This document shows, in pieces, positions 38,335-48,807 of a stretch of 64,000 nucleotides of DNA. Each line of letters begins with the position of its first letter. The first letter of the stretch is position 1. A program made the position numbers and the translations under genes. Source of the stretch: Rutidosis leptorrhynchoides (Eukaryota > Streptophyta > Magnoliopsida > Asterales > Asteraceae); the NCBI RefSeq assembly GCF_046630445.1, contig NC_092340.1, positions 24,440,001 through 24,504,000 on the forward strand. Direction: 5' to 3'. Under the pieces are notes generated by a model. It was not told where the DNA came from. It saw only the letters and a program-made list of their open reading frames with translations, and searched no databases.

Positions 38335-39906
38335 CTAAGTCTTTAATGAAAAAACAACTGCGCCTAATTCCAAATCATGCGTCGTATAATTTTGTTCGTG
38401 AATCTTCAATTGTCTAGACGCATAAGCAATTACTTTCGTTCGTTGCATTAATACACAACTGAGACCTTGCTTTGAGGCATCACAATATATCACAAAATCA
38501 TCATTCCCTTCAGGTAATGACAATATAGGTGTCGTAGTTAACTTTTTCTTCAATAACTGAAACGCTTTCTCTTGTTCATCCTTCCATTCAAATTTCTTCC
38601 CTTTATGCGTTAATGCAGTCAAGTGTTTTACTATTCTGGAAAAGTCTTGGATGAACCTTCTGTAGTAACCAGCTAGTCCTAAAAACTGGCGTATGTGTTT
38701 CGGAGTTTTTGGGGTTTTCCACTTTTCAACGGTTTCAATCTTTGCTGGATCCACCTGAATACCTTCTTTGTTCACTATGTGACCGAGGAATTGAACTTCT
38801 TCCAACCAAAATGCACACTTTGAAAACTTAGCGTACAGTTTTTCTTTCCTTAACAACTCTAGCACTTTTCTCAAGTGTTCTTCGTGCTCTTTATCATTCT
38901 TCGAGTAAATAAGTATATCATCGATGAAAACAATGACAAACTTGTCAAGATATGGCCCACACACTCGGTTCATGAGGTCCATGAACACAGCTGGTGCGTT
39001 AGTCAATCCAAACGGCATAACCATAAACTCGTAATGACCGTAACGCGTCCTAAAAGTAGTCTTTGGAATATCATCCTCCTTCACCAGCATTTGATGATAC
39101 CCAGAACGTAAATCGATCTTCAAATAAACAGACGAGCCTTGTAGTTGATCAAATAAGTCGTCGATTCTCGGTAATGGGTAACAGTTCTTGATGGTAAGTT
39201 TGTTCAACTCTCGGTAGTCGATACACAACCTGAATGTACCATCTTTCTTCTTGACAAACAAAACAGGAATTCCCCATGGTGATGTGCTTGGTCGAATGAA
39301 ACTACGCTCTAAAAGTTCTTGTAATTGGCTCTGAAGTTCCTTCATTTCGCTAGGTGCGAGTCTGTATGGAGCACGAGCTATTGGTGCAGCTCCCGGTACA
39401 AGGTCTATTTGAAATTCAATGGATCGGTGTGGAGGTAGTCCTGGTAATTCTTTCGGAAATACATCGGGAAATTCTTTTGCGACGGGAACATCACTGATGT
39501 TCTTTTCTTCAGGTTTAACTTCCTCTATGTGTGCTAGAACAACGTAACAACCTTTTCTTATTAGTTTTTGCGCCTTCAAACTACTAATAAGATTTAATTT
39601 CGCGCTGTTCTTTTCTCCGTACACCATTAAAGGTTTTCCTTTTTCACGCATAATGCGAATCGCATTTTTGTAACAAACGACCTCTGCTCTTACCTTTTTC
39701 AACCAGTCCATGCCAATTATTACATCAAAACTTCCTAACTCGACTGGTATTAAATCAATTTTAAACGTTTCATCCCCCAGTTTAATTTCTCTCTCCCGAC
39801 ATATATTATCTGCTGAAATTAATTTACCGTTTGCTAATTCGAGTAAAAATTTATTATCCAAAGGCGTCAATGGGCAACTTAATTTAGCACAAAATTCTCT
39901 ACTCAT
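38335..39906 (-). pseudogene. pol: Protease, reverse transcriptase and RNase H of chromovirus pol
   Basis: 523 codons from the first internal ATG, but the frame is open upstream through the nucleocapsid to 40590, so this is the middle of a gag-pol polyprotein. The protease active site ([10 protein letters not shown]) lies just before 39906. Reverse transcriptase has [57 protein letters not shown] and the catalytic [11 protein letters not shown], followed by [15 protein letters not shown]. RNase H begins [18 protein letters not shown]. It ends VFSLKT-TAG-RHYLYG, where Trp (TGG) is expected, so a Trp-to-stop mutation. Otherwise this segment looks intact. Confidence 0.92.
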
Positions 39907-41259
39907 ATAGCTTCTATCCGCACCCGAATCAAATAAAACATAAGCTGATTTATCGTCAATAAGAAACGTACCCGTAACAAGCTCCGGGTCTTCCTGTGCT
40001 TCTGCCGCATTAATATTGAAAACTCTTCTACGGCCCTGCCCATTAGTATTCCCCTGATTTGGACAATTTCTAATAATGTGGCCCGGTTTTCCACATTTAT
40101 AACAAACAGCGTTGGTATTACTTGCTCCGACACTATTCGTTTCGGCATTACTTGTTCCGACATTATTTGCTCCCTTAGTTCTGTTAAACTTTGGTCCGTA
40201 GACCTCACACTTTGTCGCGCTATGACCATTTCTTTTACACCTGTTGCAAAATGTCGTGCAAAACCCCTGGTGATTTTCTTCACACCTATGACATGACTGT
40301 TTTTGGTTTTTGTTGCCGTTGTTGTTATTGAGGTTGTTGTTGGGATTGTTATTATTGTTGAAATGGTTGTTGTAGTTATTGTTGTTGTTGGGATGTTTGT
40401 TGTAGTTATTGTTAGGATTGCGGTTATTGTTGCGATTGTTGTTGCGGTTGTTGGGATAGTTGTTGCGATTGTGGTTGTAATTGTTATTGTTGTTGTACTG
40501 GTGACTCTTGTCACCGTTTTTCTCCCACTTCCTCTTGAGGTGTTTCGTGTTGGCTTCTTCAGTCGCCTGCTTTTTAATTCTTCCCTCAATCTAATTTATG
40601 AGTTTATGAGCCATTCGACTTGCCTTCTGTATAGAAGCGGGCTCGTGTGAACTTACATCTTCTTGAATCCTTACTGGTATCCCTTTTACAAACGCGTTGA
40701 TCTTCTCTTCTTCATCTTCGAATGCTCCCAGACATAATAGGCACAACTCTGTGAATCGTCATTCATATGTGGTAACGTCGAACCCTTGTGTTCGTAACTC
40801 TCTAAGTTCTGCCTTGAGTTTATTGACTTCGTTTCTAGGATGGTACTGCTCATTCATCAATTGCTTGAATGCCGACCACGGTAGTGCGTAAGCAGCATTT
40901 TGTCCTACCTGTTGAAGATAGGTGTTCCACCACGTTAACGCAGTACCCGTGAAGGTATGCGTAGCGTACTTAACTTTGTCCTCTTCAGTACACTTACTTA
41001 TGGCAAACACCGATTCGACTTTCTTGATCTACCGTTTCATCCCAATTGGTCCTTTGGTTCCATCAAATTCCAAAGGTTTGCAGGTAGTAAATTCTTTGTA
41101 GGTGCATCCTACATGATTTCTTGCGCCATTAGCTGCATTGCTAGATTCAGTGTTATTGTTGATATGTAGCGTAGCCTGTACTGCAGCTATGTTTGCAGCA
41201 AGAAAGGTACGAAATTCCTCTTCGTTCATATTCATGGTGTGTCGAGTAGTCGGTGCCAT
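39907..41259 (-). pseudogene. gag: Gag of chromovirus with three nonsense codons
   Basis: Likely start MAPTTRHTMNMNEEEFRTFL at 41259 (an upstream in-frame ATG at 41295 is possible). Capsid continues with EFDGTKGPIGMKR-TAG-IKKVESVFAISKC, ATHTFTGTALTWWNTYLQQV, LMNEQYHPRNEVNKLKAELR and DVTTYE-TGA-RFTELCLLC; both stops fall where Trp is expected. A third stop (TAG for probable Gln) is at 40591-40593. The nucleocapsid part is extremely Asn-rich (40330-40500 plus-strand 'gttgttgttatt' runs), with [12 protein letters not shown] and zinc knuckle [14 protein letters not shown] near 40060-40105. Family role: particle formation and RNA packaging. Confidence 0.88.
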
Positions 41260-41582
41260 TTCCTTCAAAATAGATAACTGAATCGAGTTAATCATACAGA
41301 ATATTAAGAGTAGTCAATAGTATTTCATAGCATAATATGAACTCATTTATAAAAGCTTTTTCTTCATATTAGCGTTTTATAAGCTTAAATTCGGGTACTA
41401 CTTGCCCGTTAAGTTCATACTTATTAGCTAATATACAATTCAACTACTACAATTCCATATGAAAAACTGATTATAATAATATATCACATACAAATATTCT
41501 TCAAACTTACAACTTTGCTATATTACATATAACATGAAATATAGTACACTTTGATACAGGACAGTTTTGAAGATAAACCTAG
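41260..41582 (-). other. Spacer between F-box ORF and gag
   Basis: 323 bases, A/T-rich, no feature seen. Confidence 0.6.
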
Positions 41583-42275
41583 TTAATACGCAAGTTGTTC
41601 AGCAAAGGAAATAAAGACACGCAATTCATAAGTCCAGAAACAAGTCATGCATTCTGGTTTTACTAAGACGACTTCCCATCCTTGGTCTTGTGGAAAATAA
41701 CCGTTATGACCATTGGCTATGCAGCATGTTGTAATGTCGTCAAAAGGACGAGGGTTTCGTAATGTCCAACAGCCCCGTAATAATCTAAAAACCTTGTTTC
41801 TCACCCCAACTACTGAATCTGTCACTTGTGGGAAGGTTTTATTTAAAAGTTGCAATTCGATGTTCTTTTTCTTACTTTGGTAAGAAGCGAACATCACTAA
41901 CCCGTAAGCATAACATGCTTCTTTATGTTGCATGTTATAAGCTCTTTCTAATTCACGAAATCCTATGTTGGGATATGTTGAGTCAAAATAGGTTCTTAAC
42001 CCGTAGCGTAAAATTGCATTTGGGTTCCCCGCATTTAATGCTTTAAAGAAAACACGGCGTAACTTACGGTCTCCCCAATGTGATATACCCCACCTATCAA
42101 AGGAAAGCCTTTTATAAACTAAGGCATTTCTGGAAAGTCTTTCAAATGTTTGACAAGTTAATTTCGCCATAACTAAATGTGCTGATGAATTCTGACCGAC
42201 TCTAGACAAGATTTCCTCAATCATATCCTCTGGTAGGTCTTCTAAAATATTCGGTTGTCTACTCTTAACGTCCAT
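41583..42275 (-). CDS. F-box protein (At2g35280-like family) carried by retrotransposon
   Basis: 230 codons, uninterrupted. N-terminal F-box at about residues 11-55: LEDLPEDMIEEILSRVGQNS, LVMAKLTCQTFERLSRN. It is followed by ALNAGNPNAILRYGLRTYF and a helical-repeat-like stretch, LERAYNMQHKEACYAYGLVM, as in the plant F-box family typified by Arabidopsis At2g35280. The C-terminal Cys-rich end is ECMTCFWTYELRVFISF, also like that family. Known F-box proteins link a target to SKP1-CUL1 ubiquitin ligases. It lies between the primer site and gag on the element's sense strand, and is intact although the element's gag-pol has six stops. No intron, consistent with capture from mRNA or an intronless gene. 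Whether it is expressed is unknown. Confidence 0.8.
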   Translation of the reverse strand: MDVKSRQPNILEDLPEDMIEEILSRVGQNSSAHLVMAKLTCQTFERLSRNALVYKRLSFDRWGISHWGDRKLRRVFFKALNAGNPNAILRYGLRTYFDSTYPNIGFRELERAYNMQHKEACYAYGLVMFASYQSKKKNIELQLLNKTFPQVTDSVVGVRNKVFRLLRGCWTLRNPRPFDDITTCCIANGHNGYFPQDQGWEVVLVKPECMTCFWTYELRVFISFAEQLAY

Positions 42276-42406
42276 TTTTTTTTATACTGTAAAATAGACA
42301 AGGATTAGATTCGTAATAACAACAATACAAGCAATTTTTTTTTACATAGAACATAAAAGTACAAGCACACTACAATACATATAATACACAACATGATTAC
42401 AACCCT

Positions 42407-43027
42407 CTAATCTGAATCACTGGTTTCTTCTTCTTCGGACTTGGTTCGTTTTCCTAATTTTCTAGGAATATATGGTGTTCCTCTAATACGAGCCATCATT
42501 TTCCATAATGGTTTAGAAAAACCTGGTGGTTTAGAGGTTCCCGGGTCATTGTTACATTTTAGGAAATACGGATGTTGCCGATACATATAAAGTTCATCGG
42601 GGTTGGAATCGGGTTTCTCTATTTTTATACCTTTTCCCTTATTATTTTCGTTCACTTTATTAAATTGGGTCGAGGTAATTTCTATAACATCATCGGAATC
42701 CTCATCGGGATCCGATTCATCGGAAAATTGGTAATCTTCCCAATATTTTGCTTCCTCGACGGAAACACCATTGACCATTATTAACTTTGGTCCGTTGGTT
42801 GAGGATTTTCTTTTATTTAATCGATTTACTATAGGTATCAATATTTCTTCCTCCGAAACCTCTTCTTCTTCTGGTTCCTCCTCTCCCGATTCCTCCTCTT
42901 CTGGTTCATCTTCTTCCGGTTCATCCTCTTCCGGTTCCTCTTCGGGAATTTGTGAATCTTCCCAAAATATATTTGACTCTTCATTATTATTAGGTGAATC
43001 AATGGGATTTGTACTAGAGGTAGACAT
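42407..43027 (-). CDS. Acidic ORF of unknown function in chromovirus leader
   Basis: 206 codons, uninterrupted, ATG about 195 bases after the primer site. Residues 25-62 are almost all E, P, D and S in a repeated EEEPEEDEP pattern. A middle part reads NGPKLIMVNGVSVEEAKYWE and is followed by an acidic D/E/S run; the C-terminal part is basic and aromatic (LYMYRQHPYFLKC, PLWKMMARIRGTPYIPRK) and ends in an acidic tail. No domain recognised. It could be a nuclear or chromatin-associated acidic protein, but only from composition. Confidence 0.6.
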   Translation of the reverse strand: MSTSSTNPIDSPNNNEESNIFWEDSQIPEEEPEEDEPEEDEPEEEESGEEEPEEEEVSEEEILIPIVNRLNKRKSSTNGPKLIMVNGVSVEEAKYWEDYQFSDESDPDEDSDDVIEITSTQFNKVNENNKGKGIKIEKPDSNPDELYMYRQHPYFLKCNNDPGTSKPPGFSKPLWKMMARIRGTPYIPRKLGKRTKSEEEETSDSD

Positions 43028-43220
43028 CTATCACACAATATCAAACACGTTAAGAGATTAATATGTCACATAATATTTACATGTTAATAATATATAGTTT
43101 CCAACAAAAAAAATGTTAAGCAATCGTTTTTGAAGAAAAACACGGTCGAAGTCCAGACTCACTAATGCATCCTAACAAACTCGATAAGACACAATAATGC
43201 AATTTTCTGGTTCTCTAAGA

Positions 43221-43237
43221 CCAACGCTCGGATACCA
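43221..43237 (-). promoter_or_regulatory. Primer binding site (initiator tRNA-Met, one mismatch)
   Basis: Minus strand TGGTATCCGAGCGTTGG, two bases from the LTR; differs from the usual TGGTATCAGAGC by one base. Confidence 0.8.
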
Positions 43238-43239
43238 AC

Positions 43240-46200
43240 TGAAATATCCCGTTCATATTGATTATAAACGTTCCATATTAACTGATTTCGTCGCGAGGTT
43301 TTGACCTCTATATGAGACGTTTTTCAAAGACTGCATTCATTTTTAAAATAACCATAACCTTTATTTTATCGATAAAGCTTTAAAAAGCATTACGTAGATT
43401 ATCAAATAATGATAATCTAAAATATACCGTTTACACACGACCATTACATAATGGTTTACAATGAGAATATATTACATCAAAAATAAGTTTCTTGAATTCA
43501 GTTTTTACATAATATCATACAAGCATGGACTCCAAATCTTGTCCTTATTTTAGTATGCAATAGCGGAAGCTCTTAATAATCACCTGAGAATAAACATGCT
43601 TAAAACGTCAACAAAAATGTTGGTGAGTTATAGGTTTAACTTATATATTATCAAATCATAATAATAGACCACAAGATTTCATGTTTTAATTTACATCCCA
43701 TACATAGAGATAAAATTCATTCATATGGTGAACACCTGGTAACCGACATTAACAAGATGCATATAAGAATATCCCCTATCATTCCAGGAAATCCTTCGGA
43801 CATGATAAAAACAACATCGAAGTACTAAAGCATCCGGTACTTTGGATGAGGTTCGTTAGGCCCAATAGATCTATCTTTAGGATTCGTGTCAATTAGTAGA
43901 TCGGTTTACTAATTATTAGGTTACCAAGCAAAAGGGGCATATTCGGCTTCGATCATTCACCCATATAATGTAGTTTCATTTACTTGTGTCTATTTCGTAA
44001 AACATTTATAAAACTGCATGTATTCTCATCCCAAAATATTAGATTTTAAAAGTGGGACTATAACTCACTTTCACAGATTTTTACTTCGTCGGGAAGTAAG
44101 ACTTGGCCACTGGTCGATTCACGAACCTATAACAAATATGTACATATATATCAAAGTATGTTCAAAATATAATTACAACACTTTTAATACATTTTGATGT
44201 TTTAAGTTTATTAAGTCAGCTGTCCTCGTTAGTAACCTACAACTAGTTGTCCACAGTTAGATGTACAGAAATAAATCGATATATATTATCTTGAATCAAT
44301 CCACGACCCAGTGTATAAACGTCTCAGGCTAGATCACAACTCAAAGTATATATATTTTTGGAATCAACCTCAACCCTGTATAGCTAACTCCAACATTACT
44401 GCATATAGAGTGTCTATGGTTGTTCCAAATAATATATATACATGGGTCGATATGATATGTCAAAACATTTGCATACGTGTCTATGGTATCCCAAGATTAC
44501 ATAATATATTAGAATACATGTATAATACAATATAAGTTAGCTAGGATATGATTTGTATCGAATTGTTAATATTTCCCGTAGCTACAAAAATAAAAAAATA
44601 TCCAATCTTGTTTTACCCATAACTTCTTCATTTTAAATCCGTTTTGAGTGAATCAAATTGCTATAGTTTCATATTGAACTCTATTTTATGAATCTAAACA
44701 GAAAAATTATAGGTTTATAGTCGGAAATATAAGTTACAAGTCATTTTTGTAAGAGGTAGTCATTTTAGTCGAAAGAACGACGTCTTGATGACCATTTTGA
44801 AAAACATACTTCCACTTTGAGTTTAACCATGATTTTTGGATATAGTTTCAAGTTCATAAAAAAAATCATTTTCCCAGAAGAACAACTTTTAAATCAAATT
44901 TTATCATAGTTTTTAATTATCAAACCCAAAACAGCCCGCGGTATTACTACGACGGCGTATGTCCGGTTTTACGGTGTCTTTCGTGTTTCCAGGTTTTAAA
45001 TCATTAAGTTAGCATATCATATAGATATAGAACATGTGTTTAGTTGATTTTAAAAGTCAAGTTAGAAGGATTAACTTTTGTTTGCGAACAAGTTTAGAAT
45101 TAACTAAACTATGTTCTAGTGATTTCAAGTTTAAACCTTCGAATAAGATAGCTTTATATGTATGAATCGAATGATGTTATGAACATCATTACTACCTCAA
45201 GTTTTGTGAATAAACCTACTGGAAAAGAGACAAATGGATCTAGCTTCAAAGGATCTTGGATGGCTTGAAAGTTCTTGAAGTAGAATCATGACACGAAAAC
45301 AAGTTCAAGTAAGATTTCCATTCGAAATAAGATTGTTATAGTTATAGAAATTGAATCAAAGTTTGAATATGAGTATTAAGTTGTATTAGAAATATATCTT
45401 ACTGTAAATAAGAAAGATTTCTTGAGGTTGGATGATCACTCTACAAGATTGGAAGTAAGCTAGCAAACTTGGAAGTATTCTTGATTTTATGAAACTAGAA
45501 CTTGTAGAATTTATGAAGAACACTTAGAACTTGAAGATAGAACTTGAGAGAGATCAATTAGATGAAGAAAATTGAAGAATGAAAGTGTTTGTAGGTGTTT
45601 TTGGTCGTTGGTATATGGATTAGATATAAAGGATGTGTAATTTTGTTTACATGTAAATAAGTCGTGAATGATTACTCATATTTTTGTAATTTTATGAGAT
45701 ATTTCATACTAGTTGCCAAATGATGGTTCCCACATGTGTTAGGTGACTCACATGGGCTGCTAAGAGCTGATCATTAGAGTGTATATACCAATAGTACATA
45801 CATCTAAAAGCTGTGTATTGTACGAGTACGAATACAGGTGCATACGAGTAGAATTGTTGATGAAACTGAACGAGGATGTAATTGTAAGCATTTTTGTTAA
45901 GTAGAAGTATTTTGATAAGTGTCTTGAAGTCTTTCAAAAGTGTATGAATACATATAAAAATACTACATGTATATACATTTTAACTGAGTCGTTAAGTCAT
46001 CGTTAGTCATTACACGTAAATGTTGATTTGAAACCTTTAAGTTAACGATCTTGTTAAATGTTGTTAACCCAATGTTTATTATATCTAATGAGATGTTAAA
46101 TTATTATATTATCATGATATTATTATATATTAATATATCTTAATATGATATATATACATTTAAATGTCGATACAACGATAATCGTTACATATATGTCTCG

Positions 46201-46648
46201 TTTCGAAATCATTAAGTTAGTAGTCTTGTTTTTACATATGTAGTTCGTTGTTAGTACACTTAATGACATGTTTACTTATCATTTATCATGATTAAACATA
46301 GTGTATCAATATATTAATATGATTCATATGTATTTAGTAAGAAGTTTTTATAACGATAATCGTTATATATATCGTTTCGAGTTTCTTAATTCAATAAACT
46401 CAATTTTATGTATATAACTCATTGTTAAAATACCTAATGAGATACTTACTTATCATAATATCATGTTAACTATATATATAATCATATATATGTCATCATA
46501 TAGTTTTTACAAGTTTTAACGTTCGTGAATCACCGGTCAACTTGGGTGGTCAAAATGTCTATATGAAACCTATTTCAATTAATCAAGTCTTAACAAGTTT
46601 GATTGCTTAACATGTTAGAAACACTTAATCAAGTAAATAACAATTTCA

Positions 46649-46679
<31 letters not shown>

Positions 46680-46705
46680 AACATGGAAAAGTTGGGGTCA
46701 CTACA
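43240..46705 (-). repeat. 5' LTR of chromovirus
   Basis: 3466 bases; the extra length over the 3' LTR is largely a longer (TA)n near 46655-46678. No GC dyad pair comparable to the other families is evident. Confidence 0.9.
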
Positions 46706-48624
46706 GGTAATACCCGAAAGATATATAAATTCACAATTAATATGTTACATTCTTCGATTCTGATTCAGCAAATCATCAACTATACTCACTACTTTCACAA
46801 CGATATACATTCTTTCATAGAAATCAAAACAACCATTTGCATCCAAATTTGATTACATATTATAATTTTGAAAAATCAGAACCCAAGCCCAGATTTAACA
46901 GAAAATATCACTCTTAGATTCTTACATCTTTTAAATGCCATACTTTGAATTCAAAACTGTACAAGAACATCATATGTATACATATAACATTCATTTCTTA
47001 GAATTATGAGCTTTCATTCTGAAAATCTGAAAAGCAACCAGTCTACGAATCAATACTCTGAATGTTAAAAAAGCTGATGAAGCAGCAAAAACTGTAAACA
47101 ACCTTAACAGTAAAAAGTTGATGATAAAGAATAGTGTGCTGGCAAAGCTCAGAAAAAGAAAAAATTTGGAACTGGAAAACAGATTGAGCAAAGTATGAAG
47201 GAGGCTGTGGATAAATCACAAAGACTAAAACTGCCTTCAAAGAATCCAAATGATTTAGTATCTGCTGAAGTCATTAACGAATACCTTGCTCCTGACTCTA
47301 AAATTTTACGGAAAAATCTTCTTCATCATCTTTCGATATTAGAAATTCTAAGATATCATCGTATCTTTCATTATAAATATCCTCGATATTTCTGAAGATA
47401 TTTCATAACTATTCTTATCCGAAATCATTTATCTCTTCGCGATATCAGTGTTACATCAGAAAGGAAACTGTTTTAGTTTCTAAAATCTGAAAAGTTTGAA
47501 CTTAAATTATGAATGTTATTGAAGTAGTGTTGGGAACTGAAGCATGAGTTAATATAATATAATGACACTTGATCAACGTGATTATATTACAGTAAGTCAT
47601 GCTGAGTTTCTAATGGAACATGACGATTCACAGACCATATCGTCATCATGTGCCATGTTACATGACTCTTACATTCTACCTCATCTCCAAATATATCAAG
47701 AACATAATTTCTTGATAGTCCTATCTTTCCCCTTGAATTCTGGTAATTTGACAAATCAAGACGGTAGCATTACAATTTCCTTCTTAGAACATTAATTATG
47801 TTCATTCTGAAATTCATATCTACGAATTCTGGACCATTATCCGCTTGACCTAAAGTCAGGAAGAGAAAATAAAAGCATGAAGCTTCAAAATATCAATGAA
47901 AGTATAAATCACAGTAAATTGGAGAGAGTATTAACTGTGGATATCAATGATTACAGAAAGACAGAAGCAACGACATCGAAATATAAGGGAAGATATAAAA
48001 CCCGATAACAACGCATAAATTACAAACCGTGAATATCAATGTTTATCGCAACATAAAGACACGGGAGAATTAAAAGCACTATAACCCCAAGAGCAAAGTA
48101 GAAGTAAGAAGATTCCTCTGGTGGAAGTTGGAAAAGGAGAATGATTGTTGCGATAGTAAGGATAAGGCTAAGGATCAGAACTGGATTAAGCATTTTCACT
48201 ATCTTTTGAATTTGAGAATTAAGTATAGGAATGGTAAAAGTGACAAACCGGAAGAAGTTAATTTATAGTGAAATATTTGATAGAGAAATCAAGGCAGATC
48301 TCCGCATTTAATTAGAGAGATCCTAATTTCCTTATTCGCCGAAGAATCAAATCTTTTAGATTTAGAAGATTTTCTTTAAATCCCTTGAATTCCGGAATCC
48401 AACCAAGACAACGTCAAAAGTTAAAACAAAACTTTATTTCTCATTTCATTTCTTTTATGATAGCTTCACTCGTACTCTTCAAGTAATCGAATCGTTTTAT
48501 CTATATTACTCAATGGTGATAAAACTCTATATATCAACTCATATTCGTCATGAAAATATTTTTATGATTAGCCATGACGACCGCGATCAAATTTCGAGAC
48601 GAAATTTCTTTAACGGGTAGGTAC
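46706..48624 (+). other. 3' internal region of non-autonomous element
   Basis: Homologous to about 61755-63902 of the second copy. No retroelement enzyme domain. A 66-codon frame at 47195-47395 (MKEAVDKSQ...IFHYKYPRYF) has a counterpart of the same length at 62558-62758, and an upstream frame encodes a K/L-rich coiled coil only in this copy. The end GAAATTTCTTTAACGGGTAGGTAC precedes the 3' LTR as the probable plus-strand primer region. Confidence 0.6.
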
Positions 48625-48721
48625 TGTGACGACCCGGAAATTTTCGAACAAATTTAAACTTTATCTTTATATCATTAGATAAATATTTCAAACATATATA
48701 TTACGTATAAATTTACAATTC

Positions 48722-48807
<86 letters not shown>

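Larger units (their letters stand above)
33156..46705 (-). mobile_element. Chromovirus-type Ty3/gypsy carrying F-box and acidic ORFs
   Basis: Flanked by the 5-bp duplication ggtaa (33151-33155 and 46706-46710). Minus-strand order: LTR (46705-43240), primer site, acidic ORF, F-box ORF, gag, protease, reverse transcriptase, RNase H, integrase, chromodomain, 3' end GGGACGAAATTTATTTAACGGGTAGGTAC, LTR (36607-33156). The chromodomain puts it in the chromoviruses; long LTRs and Met primer suit Tekay. Gag-pol has at least six nonsense codons. The two extra ORFs upstream of gag are both uninterrupted. Confidence 0.9.

Noticed and set aside
40303..40650. Val/Ile-rich open frame on the plus strand, looks like membrane segments
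   Set aside because: It is the antisense shadow of the Asn-rich nucleocapsid repeat (gttgtt/aacaac).
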